Positions 23,262 to 34,583 of a stretch of DNA of 64,000 bases are shown in pieces. Made by a program: the position numbers and the translations under genes. Source of the DNA: Periplaneta americana (taxonomy: Eukaryota > Arthropoda > Insecta > Blattodea > Blattidae); NCBI RefSeq assembly GCF_040183065.1, contig NC_091123.1, positions 106,862,821-106,926,820 on the forward strand, in the 5' to 3' direction. The notes beneath the pieces are model-generated. The model did not search any database. It worked only from the letters and a program-made list of their open reading frames with translations, and was not told the DNA's origin. The first letter of the stretch is position 1. Each line of letters starts with the position of its first letter.

Positions 23262-23366
23262 CACTTTTAACTTGCCTGCCGCTAGAGGGCTACTGTCGCG
23301 CCAGCTGTCAAATGTTCGCATATTTGATATGTATGAGTTGCGCGACTGTATATATTAGACTGTGGC
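23262..23366. repeat. Right half of the TTGTAA-type MITE
   Basis: TGTTCGCATATTTGATATGT, GAGTTGCGCGACTGTATATA and TTAGACTGTGG follow the order and spacing of the right end of 20060-20239. The left half is absent. It shows that the family has more than one copy. Confidence 0.65.
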
Positions 23367-23837
23367 ATAATCCAGTAACGCTTTGCTTCAAATAAATTCA
23401 AGTTAACAGCTTTTCCGGAGAAACTGCCCACAAAAAAATTTTCGAAGTCCAATGATGGGACACTGCGCATGCGCAAGACACGGACAAGTAAAGGAGCTAC
23501 CGACACCATAGATAAAGCTGGTGCTCCAACAGTAACATGTACTTAAACCGTTTTAGCAGGTACGTTTCACAATAGCTGAGACTCAACATAACAAATGGCG
23601 GCAGTTATATTGCATCGTTTAGGGCCGTTTTCTCCAAAGATAGTTAAACTTGGGACAAATTAAACCCGTTCAACTTTACTATTCAGTTTAAACATGCCTC
23701 CATTTTCTCCATAAATATCTGACAGCCCACCCGTTTAAATTAATGTTGGCACAGATGCCCATGGCTTCTCATGTGTTGGCTACACTGAATAACTAGCCAA
23801 TCGGAGCCAAGATTATTGATGGCTCGTCAGATTTTCA

Positions 23838-25086
23838 CAGCGTTGCCAACCGTGGCCGAATTCGGCTAAACGTAGCTTAATTTTTAGTCATGTAGCTTGT
23901 AGCAGAATGATCGTAGCCGAATGTCAAAATGTAGCCGAATTGAGATTCGATGGAGCGACCATCTGTGAATACTTACATTTTATGTGTAAACACTTTCTTT
24001 TAACAAATTTATTTTGTCATACTAATACCCACCAGAATTTCCTCACTTCGTCATTAAAATTACGAAAACATACCGGTATACCTTATTTTATTTCAAGGAG
24101 TGCAGTTTGGTGGTTCCTTTGAACAACCACTTACAGATTTATAACTTCCTACATAATCACCTCTGACAATTCCATCCTGTCCCCTCGTCCCAACATTGCA
24201 CAGTTGCCACAATCCTGGTGACCCTCGACGGGATTCTTGGAATTCGGAAAAGACGCGGCAACTCTGCCTCCACGTGGATTAGACGGGAGTCTGTCAAATC
24301 TTCTGAACAAGGGTTGTGATTGGTTACTGACAGGAGAAGACAAGATTTCCGTCACAGGAAGACATTTATTTAAGACAACCAATTAGTAGGGGGCAGTAGA
24401 AGGTCTGTCGGCAAAGTCCTTTCTACGAAACTGCACTCCATGAAAAAAATACAATAGAAACTTTGTGTCACAGACTGAATTCTGAACAATGCGACCCGCA
24501 TTTATGGCAAGGATAGCAGTGCTATTTTCAGTTTTATTCTCCTATTATGTGAATAGCGCCTATTACCTAACTCACAATTTCTATACTCGTGAATTTGCAG
24601 ACACCCATCAGGCGATTTATTAGGGGTCGCCTACCTAACAAAAGTAAACCTGACAGTTCCTCTGTTTGTGAACTTCCCGGCACACAACAGAGTTTTTATT
24701 AGGGGTCGCCTACTCCGCAAAATTAACCGTACTCCGACTTCAAATAAAAAAAAAACTTAAACCTCTTAGATTTAAAAAACTGACCTTCCCACGCATATCT
24801 ATCCCATTGTCCACTTGCTGCGACACTTTGTCCAAAACACAGTGTCCATGTGTTTAAAAATATTTGTCTACGTATTTATAGGTACATATTTACAGTTAAA
24901 ATTTTAGCTAGTGTTATCAGAAGGATCGACTAGATTTCATTAGGTGAGATACTTTCCCTTTTTTATATTGGTGCATGGTTTGTAGATTGGGTTGAGCAAC
25001 TCTTTACCAAACCCTAGGCCTATGTATTGATTTTTCGGTTTGTAAGAAATAATAATGATTATTATAAATATTAACATTAATAACCC

Positions 25087-25168
<82 letters not shown>

Positions 25169-25359
25169 TGTATTCGTAGCTCTTTCGAATTATTTTTATT
25201 AAATTAGTATAATGGGCAATGAAACAATCGTTAAACGCAGCACATTGAACAACACATACGCAAATTCTTCAAGTTTTGAGCGTAGCTTAATTTCAGTCTT
25301 TGTAGCTGAATTTCGGGATGTTTGTAGCCGAATCGCTCGTGTTCAGGTTGGCAACGCTG
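23838..25359. mobile_element. Non-autonomous hAT, 1522 bp
   Basis: Left end CAGCGTTGCCAACC and right end GGTTGGCAACGCTG are perfect complements over 14 bases. GATTTTCA flanks both sides exactly (23830-23837 and 25360-25367). Both subterminal regions carry repeated GTAGCCGAAT / CGTAGCTTAATTT motifs, likely transposase-binding sites. The interior has no transposase. It holds an AAT microsatellite (25090-25168) and a TTATTAGGGGTCGCCTAC motif repeated about 85 bp apart (near 24617 and 24696). Confidence 0.92.
25090..25168 (+). repeat. AAT microsatellite
   Basis: About 26 uninterrupted AAT units inside the non-autonomous hAT at 23838-25359. Confidence 0.97.
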
Positions 25360-25367
25360 GATTTTCA

Positions 25368-26260
25368 ATATGTCAGCCACAGATCACGATGTTAGTTGTT
25401 TACACAGAATTAATGCTATAATCAAATCAACGCGAATAAAGAAGGAATGCATCTACTAGTTTCACAAATAAATAAGTCATTTATACCCATGTGAAGTGTT
25501 GTGTATCATTTAATCAGCTGTTGTCTTGAATTTATTGGAAAGCGTTCTCGATTCCACTTTTCTCTGATAGGCAAGATCGTACAATAATTTGTGTCTTGTG
25601 TTAATGTGCATTATCTGGTAGCATGTGTGGATCCATTTTAACATAAAAATTAATTTCCTTTAGTTTATTCCTTTCCCTCCGAAAATCACGATCTTAATTA
25701 ATTTCAAGAAGACAACTTCCAGCTTTTTAACGTGTTCGGTAACCCACTAAATTAGGCCTAACTGATGTACCCACGATCTTGATAATTCTAAGGGAAATAG
25801 CTTTTATTTTATAACATTGTAGTATGTGACCTTATCTATTTATGTAATATTCACAGGCCCTAATTTATAATTGGCTAGAATGGGCAAATACCCAGAGCAA
25901 GGGAGCAAGAGAAAGTATTTTAAAGTAGGATGTTGAAATAATTGTTAAATACATGCTCAATAAAAATGAATATTTATAAATAATGTAATAGAAACAGCTT
26001 TTTGTTTGGTGAATTGGCACAATTATTGTTTCAAATTTTTGTTTGGTAATGGAAGGCATTAAGTTAAAGAAAGAGGTTAGGGTGCCAACATTTGCTCTGT
26101 CCTGTTTTCCAGTGACCTAAACCCAGGGTCTAAATATTCATAATAGGTGTTATTCTCTTGTATTATTTTTATTTCAGTAAACGGTTGGTTGCACTGTATG
26201 ATTGCTTCATCGTCCATTATGAATTTTGATCAGATTATCATAAGCTGATTAACATACACT
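25368..26260. other. No recognisable gene; likely left flank of a Harbinger
   Basis: AT-rich sequence with one TAGGCCTA (25753-25760). It lies upstream of the Myb-like gene of a decayed Harbinger, so its 5' part may belong to that element, but no terminal repeat could be matched. Confidence 0.4.
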
Positions 26261-26270
26261 GTAAGGTCCT

Positions 26271-27273
26271 GTGTTTAGACATGGAGAATTCAAGGAAGAA
26301 AGTAAGAATTTTAGTCCAGTAGAAATTGATTTACTGCTCTCTTTACTTAGTACAAAGAAAGATATATTAGAGTGTAAGAAAACTGATAGTGTATCTTTAA
26401 AAGAAAAAGCTTGGCAAGAGCTAGCAGAAAGTTTCAATGAAATTAGTGGAACTGTAGTACTGGTAAGAGATTAAAGGGGGAAGTATGAAAACCTCAAAAA
26501 GACCTGTAAAAGGAGATTTTCCGAAGATAAAAAAATACACATCAGGTGCAGGTGGAGGTCCGAATCAACCGAACTTAATAATAACTTATATTAAAATAAA
26601 AGAGATTATTGGCACAATACAACTTGAGGGGCTACCATCTGTATGTGAATCAGATTGTCCTGGCCAGTCATCACTACGCGCATCTGTGGAGCATCCATCT
26701 GGAAACATTGGAAAAGCGCAATTTCCTCCTCAAATCCAATCAATTCAAAATTCCAATGTAATTCCCTTTTCATCTGTGAATCTGTACAAGTCTGTAGCTT
26801 CTGAATCCCAAGCATTTGTCGCAGGTGACGATTCAAATCCCACTGATCAGGTAATTGAAGATATATACCAATAGTATCTCAGGATAATATACAAATTAAT
26901 GAAGTAGAAGCCATTCCATGTAGCAGTCAATTCAGTATTCGGGACCTGAGGAAACCTACTTTCACTCCACTCCTAGTAAAGAAGAAAAGACCATCACTAG
27001 ACAGTTCATTGACAGGAAAGAAACTTATGGCATTATGGCAAGAAAAACAAGTTCTGCAGTTACAAAAACAAGCAACAGAGGATCAAATTCAGTTCCAAAG
27101 GATGGAGCATGAATTTAAAGTACCGGTAACATAAATATGAAAGAAGAACATAGAGTGAAGATGAAACTCACAGAACTTCATATAAAAAATAAGGAGTTTG
27201 ATCATGAGATGAAAAGAAGAATTCTTGAACTTGATGTTAGGAATAGGGAAATGGACCTTAAAACAAACAGCTA
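26271..27273 (+). pseudogene. Myb/SANT-like DNA-binding protein of a Harbinger, broken
   Basis: PIF/Harbinger elements carry a second gene for a Myb/SANT-like protein that helps the transposase find its DNA. The first frame reads NFSPVEIDLLLSLLSTKKDI then WQELAESFNEISG, matching the trihelix-type fold. After a frameshift, RGKYENLKKTCKRRFSEDKK continues it. A linker (26600-26870) and a charged C-terminal helix follow (MALWQEKQVLQLQKQ, then KMKLTELHIKNKEFDHEMKR). At least three frame breaks and a stop within 27121-27140, next to a TACCGGTA, show that it is dead. It converges with the transposase remnant at 28508-29250. Confidence 0.75.
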
Positions 27274-28194
27274 ACTGAAATCACAAGATTTTGAAGTAGT
27301 TATGGTGTTTATTTTGTTCAAGTCTATATGTTCTTTTTTATTTAAATTAAAAAATTTAATCTAACATATTAAATCACATTAGGTAACTTATATACTGATA
27401 ACTTCAGTTTTGTAGTGGTTGTAATATGTTATGATGTCATTTTGATATTTTCATAATGTCATTCGGTTTATATCATTCACTGTATTAATAATACCATATT
27501 CAACATATCACATCAGGTTATCATGCTACTTAAAACAGAAGATATTTAAATTTATGTAGCTTCTTAAATAATTGAATAACAAGTTAATCAGTAGGTAGTT
27601 TAACTTAATTCCAATTGAAAAACGAAATTTATTGCATGTTATCACCTATCACATAATTTATATATGGCTTATTTATAATATAGTACTAATACATGAGAAA
27701 AAAACAGTAGGCTAGGCCTAATTATAACATGACATCAAAATGTTCATAAATCAATTGTTAGTTTCATTTCTAATTATTTTAATAGACATGAACATAATGT
27801 GACAGTATATTCCCTCCAGCTAATTTCTTATATGTTATAAAATAATGACACTGCATATTTCAAGTAATTAGTTACTTTCTTTCATTGAAATCCGACATTA
27901 ATATAATTTTGATACAAATGCAGATTTATTTCAACTTGTAACATCACTGCGTAATTAAAATAAAGTGGGATTTTTACATAAATTGTGACTACACTATAAT
28001 GTGTTAAAATATTTGTGTATCAGTAGTAATATTTTATACAGCACAGTTACAATTAAGTCATGTCATCGTTAGATTCTATATTATGGCGGTTGTGTTGCAT
28101 CTAAAGCTACACCACACAAGATAATATGTCAGATTTTAAAAAATAACAATTTTAGGCTTAATAATTTATGGTGCAAGTTACTGGTACAGGGTAC
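27274..28194. other. AT-rich spacer between convergent Harbinger genes
   Basis: No coding potential was recognised. One TAGGCTA and one TAGGCCTA lie back to back at 27707-27720. The spacer joins the 3' end of the Myb-like gene and the 3' end of the transposase. Confidence 0.5.
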
Positions 28195-28555
28195 TGCTTA
28201 ATTTTCAGTGAAGTAAAGTTATAATACTTTTGAAAATATCCAAGTTTAACATGAATAATAAACAATGTTACATGTACTACAGTGAATGAAACTTACTTTA
28301 TGTTAATTTCGTCCTTTTGTTTCACTGATTCACAAACAAATTTTAGTCATGAACGTACTGATGGATAAGGTGCTGGTAATGCTTAATTTCCAGTGAAGTA
28401 AAGTTATAATATACTTTTGAAAATATGCAAGTTTAACATGAATAATAAACAATGTTACATATACTGCAGTGAATGAAACTTATTTTATGTTAATTTAATC
28501 TCTTCCTTCACTGGTTCACCAACAAATCATGGAAGTACTGATGGATAAGATGGTT
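28195..28555 (-). repeat. 185-bp tandem duplication at the transposase 3' end
   Basis: 28195-28379 and 28380-28555 are direct copies that differ at about ten positions plus small gaps. The right copy includes the last codons and stop of the minus-strand transposase. The left copy is a duplicate of that 3' end lying downstream of it. Shared segments include AGTGAAGTAAAGTTATAATA and GTACTGATGGATAAG. Confidence 0.85.
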
Positions 28556-29250
28556 TCGCCTGACATTATTTTCTGCTACATTTGGGTGGTTGTTACCTGC
28601 TTGAGGGAAGTTATGCACAGCGTTAATGGCATCCAGCTGGTCATCAGTAACAGGAGGTATATTTTCATTCTCATTGCAAGCTATATTGTGTAAAATAGCT
28701 GTTGCCACAATTACACTTTGAATTCTGTCCAATTTTAGTCTGATTCCAGTAACTAAAACAGGAAATCTTTTCTATACCCCATAGCTCCTCTCTACTCGTC
28801 TTATAGTCCTTATGATGGCCTCCTGAAAAAGTTGTTCCTCTGGCGTGTGTGTAATTGTCAGTGGTGTAATGAGATAATTTTGTACAGCATATCCACTATC
28901 TCCAACTAGAATGGCTGCACCAAATTCTCCATCTTCAAATCGCCTCTTAATTCTTGATATGTGAGTCATCAGATGAGCCTGGCCACCTAGCCACAATGTC
29001 TCGAATCAACAAGGAAGAATCAGACAATTTGCACATTAATTGAAAAAAATTCCTTGCAATTTCTGAAGATTTCTGCATCTCCTCCACTGGTGATTGTATT
29101 TTCACATGTGTTCAGTCAATTGCACTTATATAGTTAGGAAAACGCGAAATCGTATAAATTCCGTGCTTAACCCTTGCCGTTCCTTTAGGTGTTGTCGGCA
29201 TGTTGATACAACGCTGTGACAAATGTCCTATAGCTGTAGAAACTTTTGCA
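28508..29250 (-). pseudogene. HARBI1-like (PIF/Harbinger) transposase, C-terminal half, broken
   Basis: On the minus strand the order is KVSTAIGHLSQRCINMPTTP, RFPNYISAID (first catalytic Asp), then a TGA where Cys is expected, THVKIQSP, a degenerate stretch, HISRIKRRFEDGEFGAAILV followed by GDSGYAVQNYLITPL (second Asp), RTIRRVERSYGV (catalytic Glu), and a C-terminal part with KLDRIQSVIVATAILHNIAC. All three catalytic positions can be seen but frames change several times. The N-terminal part is replaced by the minisatellite at 29251. Confidence 0.85.
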
Positions 29251-30776
29251 AGGACTGAGAGAACAGAGACTGGAATTAGAGTACAGAGAGTGGACTGAGA
29301 GTAGAGAGAGTGAACTGAAAGTACAGAGAGTGAACTGAGAGTACAGAGAGTGGACAGAGAGGAGCCTGGGAGGATAGATAGAGCACTGAGGGATATGGAG
29401 TAAGCTAAGAGAACAGAGACTGAACTGAGTCGCAAGAAGGTGGAGAGCGAGGATGGTGAGTAGACTGAGAGACCAGAGAGTGGACGGAGGGGACAGAGAG
29501 TAGACTGAGAGGAAAGGAAATGTACTGAGAGGACAGAAAGTGGACAGAGATTACAGAGAGTGAATTGAGAGTACAGAGAGTAAACTGAGGGGCAGAGTGG
29601 ACGGAGACGACAGGGAGAGGACTCAGACAACAGTATGTAGCCTGAGAGGATAGGGAGTGGACTGAGAGGATAGGGAATGATGAGCAAGAGGAGTGGGAAT
29701 GAGCTAAGAGAACAGCGAGTGAACTGAGAGAAAAGAGAGTGGACACAGAGAATGTTGAGTATATTGAGAGAACAGAGAGTGGACTGAGAGGACAGAGAAG
29801 GGGCAGAGATTACAGAGAGTGAATTGAGAGTACATTGTGTGGATTGAAAGGACGGAAAGTGATACAAAGAAAACTGAGAGGATGGAGTGGGCTGAGGAGA
29901 AAAAGAATGAACTGAGAAGACGCAGATTGGACTGAGAGAGAGAGAGAGAGAGAGGACTGAGGTAGTAGAACAGGGAAAGGAAACAGAGCGGACCGATATC
30001 AAAGAGAGAGTACTGAAATTACAGTGAGTGAGCACAGAGAGGACTGAGAGGAAAGAATTCTGAATCGCAGTTTCCCCAGTTCACTCTCAGTCCAGTCTCT
30101 ATCCTCTCAGTTCACTCTCTGTACACTCAATCCACTCTCAGTTTTTCACCCCACTCTGTCCTCTCTGTCACCTGAGTCCATATTCTGTACTCTCTGTCCT
30201 CTCAGACTACTCTGTCCTCTCGATCCACACTGTGTCTCCTCTCTGTTCTCTCAGTCCACTCTCTGTCACCTCAGTCTACTCTCTGTCCCTTCCCTGTTGT
30301 CTAAGTCACTCTCTGTCCTATCAGTCCACTCTTTGCCTTCTCAGTCCTCTCAGTCCACTCTCTGTCTTCACTCTGTCCTCTGAGTCCACACTCTGTGATC
30401 TCAGTACACTCTCTGTTCTCTCAGTCAACTCTATCCTCTCTGTCCACTCTCTCTTCTCTCAATTCACTTTCTGGTCCCTCTCTATTCTTTTAGTTCACTC
30501 GCTATCCCCACAGTGCTCCATCTATTCTCTCAGTCTCCTCTCTGTCCTCTCAGTCCACTGCCTGTCCTTTCATTCCACTCTCTGTAGGCCTACTCACAGT
30601 CCACTCTCTGTATTTTAGTCCACTCTCTGTACACTCAGTTCACTCTGTCACTTTTGTGCCTTCTCTGCCCTTTGCCTTCCCTCTGTCCACTCTCTCTCGT
30701 CTCAAAGTTCAGTTCATGAAGGAAAGAGGAGACTGAGAATAAAACAATGACTGAGAAGACAGTGATGACTGAAATT
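29251..30776. repeat. Minisatellite that switches strand (GA-rich then CT-rich)
   Basis: 29251-30053 is made of imperfect units of about 17-20 bp such as ACTGAGAGGACAGAGAGTGG on the + strand. 30072-30704 carries the complementary form (CAGTCCACTCTCTGTCC). 30721-30776 returns to the GA form. The whole can fold into a very long imperfect hairpin and has strong purine/pyrimidine asymmetry. Long frames encoded here (307 and 128 codons, Leu/Ser-rich) simply translate the repeat. Confidence 0.93.
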
Positions 30777-30784
30777 TAGTGGAA

Positions 30785-31720
30785 GGGGTTCAATATGTAA
30801 GGTTTTTTTTAAAGTTAGATTTTCCAGCAAATCCTTCATACCCACATTAATGAATTTTAATTTTAAGGGGCTCGAACTAAAGAGATAACACGCTCACTAG
30901 GTTCAAACTACAGTCCGATATTTAACGGAGGGGATTCATTATGTATACAAGTTTAGGTTTTTCCTGCAATTCTTTATTCCTACAATAAGCAATTATACAT
31001 TTTCAGGGCTCGAACTCAGGACCCGTCATTGGGTTAAAACTACAGACTGTAATGTGGCGGAAGATTTGCATTGTGTATACAAGTTTTTAGTTTTTCCTGA
31101 AATGTTTTATTCCTTTAATAAAAAATTATAAATTTTCGAGGCTCGAACTCAGAGAATAATACCGTCATTGGGTTGAAACTACAGGCTGTAATTTGGCGGA
31201 AGATGTGCATTGTGTATACAAGTTTTAAATTTTTCCTGAAATTTTTATGTCTTTAATGAAGAATTATAAGTTTACGGGGCTCAAACCCAGGAAATAATGC
31301 CGTCACTGGGTCCAAACTACAGACTGTAATTTGGCGGAAGTCGAGCAGTGTGTATACAAGTTTGTAGATTTTTCCTGGAAATTTTTATGCCTCTAATAAA
31401 CAATTATAGCCTACACTTTCGGTATTCGAACTCAGAAAATATTGCCGTCACTTTGTCCAAACAAGAGACTGTAATTTGGCGGAAGATGTGCATTGTCTAT
31501 ACAAGTTTTTAGATTTTTCTTGCAATTTTTTATGTCTCTAATACAGAATTATAAATTTTCGGAGCTCAAACCCAGGATATAATGCCGTCATTGAATCCAG
31601 ACTACAGGCTGTAATTTCGCGGAAGTGGAGCATTGCGTGTACATGGTTTTGGACTTTTCCTGTAATTTTTAATACCTATAATGATGAATTATATATTTTC
31701 GGGGCTCGAATTCGGCCTTA
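30785..31720. repeat. Tandem satellite, about 7 units of 132-144 bp
   Basis: Each unit contains GTATACAAG (near 30943, 31075, 31214, 31352 and 31496, with a changed form near 31637), an AATTTTTCCTG-like stretch, GGGGCTCGAACTCAG, CCGTCATTGGG and AATTTGGCGGAAG. Units differ by 10-25 percent by eye. On the minus strand several carry GTTCGAGCC, which fits a tRNA B-box. Unit 5 carries an extra GCCTA at TA near 31402-31407. Confidence 0.9.
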
Positions 31721-32990
31721 ATTGGTTCCTATGTTGGCGGTTCCATAGATGAACCGTTCCTACCTACTACAAACATAATCTTTGTAATAAGACAACAGTA
31801 TTTTACACTCTTTGCGCGTCTTGTATTCTCTGCTCGACCTGCATTAGGTTTTTATCGAGAGGAAGATTGGCATAAGTAACAATTTTCGTTACAGTGGAGG
31901 CAGATGAGTTAAGGTTGGTAGCGCAAAAAGCGCTAGAAATATGTTGGCACTCCTTCAAATGTTACAGCATAGCGGGACAAATACTGCAGTAGAGCCGCTT
32001 TTCCTTATTTCTCAGTGACAAACTAGTTGTAATAATAATATTTTATATTTCAGATATAAATTATATTATAAAATAATATAATACATTATAAAATTAAGTA
32101 TCGAATTCGTTTAATATTTGTATATAATATAGGTGTATGGTTTTACTTCTCGTAAGAGTTTTGTTTTTCCATTTTCAGCGATATCAAATCATTACATATT
32201 TTAATTATTGTTGGGTTCAACGTCTCAACTCTCATTATAAAGGAACTCTAGAGTCTAGACATTACAGTTAATGACGGATTTATTATTTTATGGATCCAAT
32301 TTATTTTATTTGAGTACATAATGTGCCTAGATATATTAATTATATGTGTTATATTTCTGCTGTGTCGACTGCTAGCTGGTGTGATGTCAGCGCCAACTCT
32401 AGGGAGAAAGCAGAATCTCACGCTTTAGCTGGCTTGAAGGTCATTGAAATCAGTCCGGCTACATCAAAGGTACCGACGCGAAGTGTCCATTCTTTATAAT
32501 CCCTATTCGCTGGTGGTTCTGCATCTGGCCCTGTTGGTTCTGGTTGTGGTTCTGACCTTTACTCCAAAATTCGTCTTGTTTTTGGAAAAGCAGAACCATA
32601 GTTTCTTTTAGCCGCGAAATTACCTACATTTGCGAATGCCTTTGTCGTGTCCTTGAAGATATGATGGATAATCTTGAAAAATTATCGGGACGGAATTTGG
32701 AAGGAGTCGCCTGCTTTTAGTGGAAATACTAAAACAAATTATGTCAAAATGTGAACTGCACACTACAGATCTTTTTTGAAAGTTGCCAGAAACTACTTTT
32801 GTTCAAGTCCTGCCGTGATATTGATTTAACCCATTTTTCACGCAAGTCAATATTTGATGGAAAGTCATGCCAGTTCCATGTTTATCTCCACTTTTACAAA
32901 AGGGTACGCAACAGTAAACCGTTATGAATCGAAGTGTAGATCAGAATATCAATGCCATAACCTGAAAACAATAAGACCCTCTGTATGCAA
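31721..32990. other. No recognisable gene; possible LINE 5' region at right
   Basis: Mostly AT-rich. A 30-base stretch at about 32484-32514 is the reverse complement of about 21205-21240 (core AGCGAATAG then ATTATAAAGAATGGACACT), so an unnamed interspersed repeat is present. The part next to 33104 may be the 5' UTR of the LINE, but no end could be fixed. Confidence 0.4.
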
Positions 32991-33103
32991 ACAAAGTAGG
33001 CCTACAATAGGATTAGGATCAGTCATTTGAGCATGCAGTAGGGGTACATGTTAACAGGCAACAAGTAACGAATTGATGCCCACCTGTTTCAAGCAAAGCA
33101 AAG

Positions 33104-34583
33104 ATGGCGGCCGGCAAGGAAAACGCATATATTGCTCCTGAGTTTTACGGTAATTATGGTATTCTAAATTCAGAAACTTGTTTAAAGTGCTGCTGTTTGG
33201 CAAATGAAGTGGATAATCTGCAACAGGAATTACTATCAGCACGTGAAATAATTAGAATTCTGCAAGAAGACGGTTTTACCTTACAGCAACAACAGAAGGA
33301 TCAAATCTCTAGGCCTAATTTCAGTACCGTGAGAGAAGGAAGTTCCTTGGTAGTGACTGACTGGACTAAAGTAGTATATAAAAATGGGACTAAATCAAAG
33401 AATATAAATGACTTTAATTACGCCACACCTCAACCAATCCCAGTGATTGTGAATCGTTATGAGGTGCTTCAAAGCGATCAAATGAATGACAACATACTCC
33501 ATAAAGAAAAACAACATGGCGGGAGAAGTGGACAAAGAAGTGTAACCCTACCAGCAAGGAAGAAGCACAATGTTATAGTTATTGGTGATAGTCACGCCAG
33601 AGGTTGTTCAGAGAACATAAAGCATTGCAGTAAAATTCCAATCAATGTGATTGGCTATGTGAAACCCAATGCCGGAACAAAGCACATCGTAGAAAGTGCA
33701 AAATCAGACATTAAACATTTAACAAGAAATGACTTTGTGGTAGTGTGGGGTGGTGCAAATGATATTAGTAAGAACAATGCCGCGCATGCTATCAGAAACC
33801 TGACATCACTAGCAAATAAGTGCAGCCACACGAATGTCCTCTTTATTAGTGCCCCTCATAGATATGATCTGATGGCCTCGTCCTGTGTTAACGAAGAAGT
33901 CAATTCATTTAACGACAGATTAAAAAAAAAGAATGGAAATCTTCAGAAATGTGAGAATAATTGACTTAAATCTGGACAGGAATAAATTTACCAGACATGG
34001 TCTTCATCTAAATAATCTTGGAAAACAATTAATGGGAGAAAAAATTATGAGCGAAATACTAGATATAACTGCGAGTTCATCGAAGGATCCCATTGTGATG
34101 GACTGGACAAGACCATGTGCGGAAGTCTCTACAGAAGAAGACGACAATGTAAAGGGAACTGCAGACAGGGGAGACTTGTTAGAAAGAGACGACGATGTCA
34201 TCAAGGGGACTACATGCAGAGTTGAATCGACAGAAGACAACGCAGCCATCAAGGAAACAGCAGACAGGACAAGACCGGACACGGAAGACTCTATGGAAGA
34301 AGACGACGATACAAAGGGGACTACTCAAAGGGGAGACTTGCTAGATGGAGACGACGATGTCATCAATGGGACTATGTGCAGAGAAGACCAGACAGAAGAC
34401 ACCGAAGCCATCAACGGAACAGTAGACAGGAGAGAACTACCTGAGGTGGAGATCGACAATCAAGTGACGTCGCAGCTACATACAACAGGGGAATCATCAG
34501 AGATCACTTGCACCTCCAGTAGAAACCCGAAGAAACCAGCCCATTTGGAGGATTTTTTATGTCCAGGTTTACGCTCAAACTAA
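33104..34583 (+). pseudogene. LINE ORF1 with SGNH esterase domain, one frameshift
   Basis: The start MAAGKENAYIAPEFYG follows a non-repetitive leader. Residues about 30-66 look like a coiled coil (CLANEVDNLQQELLSAREII). An SGNH/GDSL hydrolase follows, with block I GDSH at residues 161-164, block III GGAND at 216-220, and block V HGLHLNNLG after the break. The frame shifts at the A-run 33925-33933, between LKKK and MEIFRNVRII. One base is enough to restore continuity, so it may be a sequencing error. The C-terminal part holds two 54-residue acidic repeats (34107-34430). Such ORF1 proteins bind RNA and form particles; the esterase role is unclear. The stop overlaps the ORF2 start. Confidence 0.88.
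34107..34430 (+). repeat. Two 162-bp acidic repeats inside LINE ORF1
   Basis: Copies 34107-34268 and 34269-34430 are in frame and have equal length. They encode T-R-P...EEDD...RGDLL(E/D)...DDDVI(K/N)GT...TED...DR. The length is a multiple of three, so the frame is kept. This gives ORF1 a highly acidic tail. Confidence 0.9.

Noticed and set aside
29112..30035. 307-codon Leu/Ser-rich open frame
   Set aside because: Most of it is translated minisatellite; only the last ~50 residues belong to the Harbinger transposase remnant.
30232..30618. 128-codon open frame
   Set aside because: Translation of the CT-rich minisatellite strand; no domain.
30785..31720. CRISPR-like array
   Set aside because: Units of 132-144 bp are similar over their whole length, without unique spacers, in a eukaryotic genome. 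It is a satellite.
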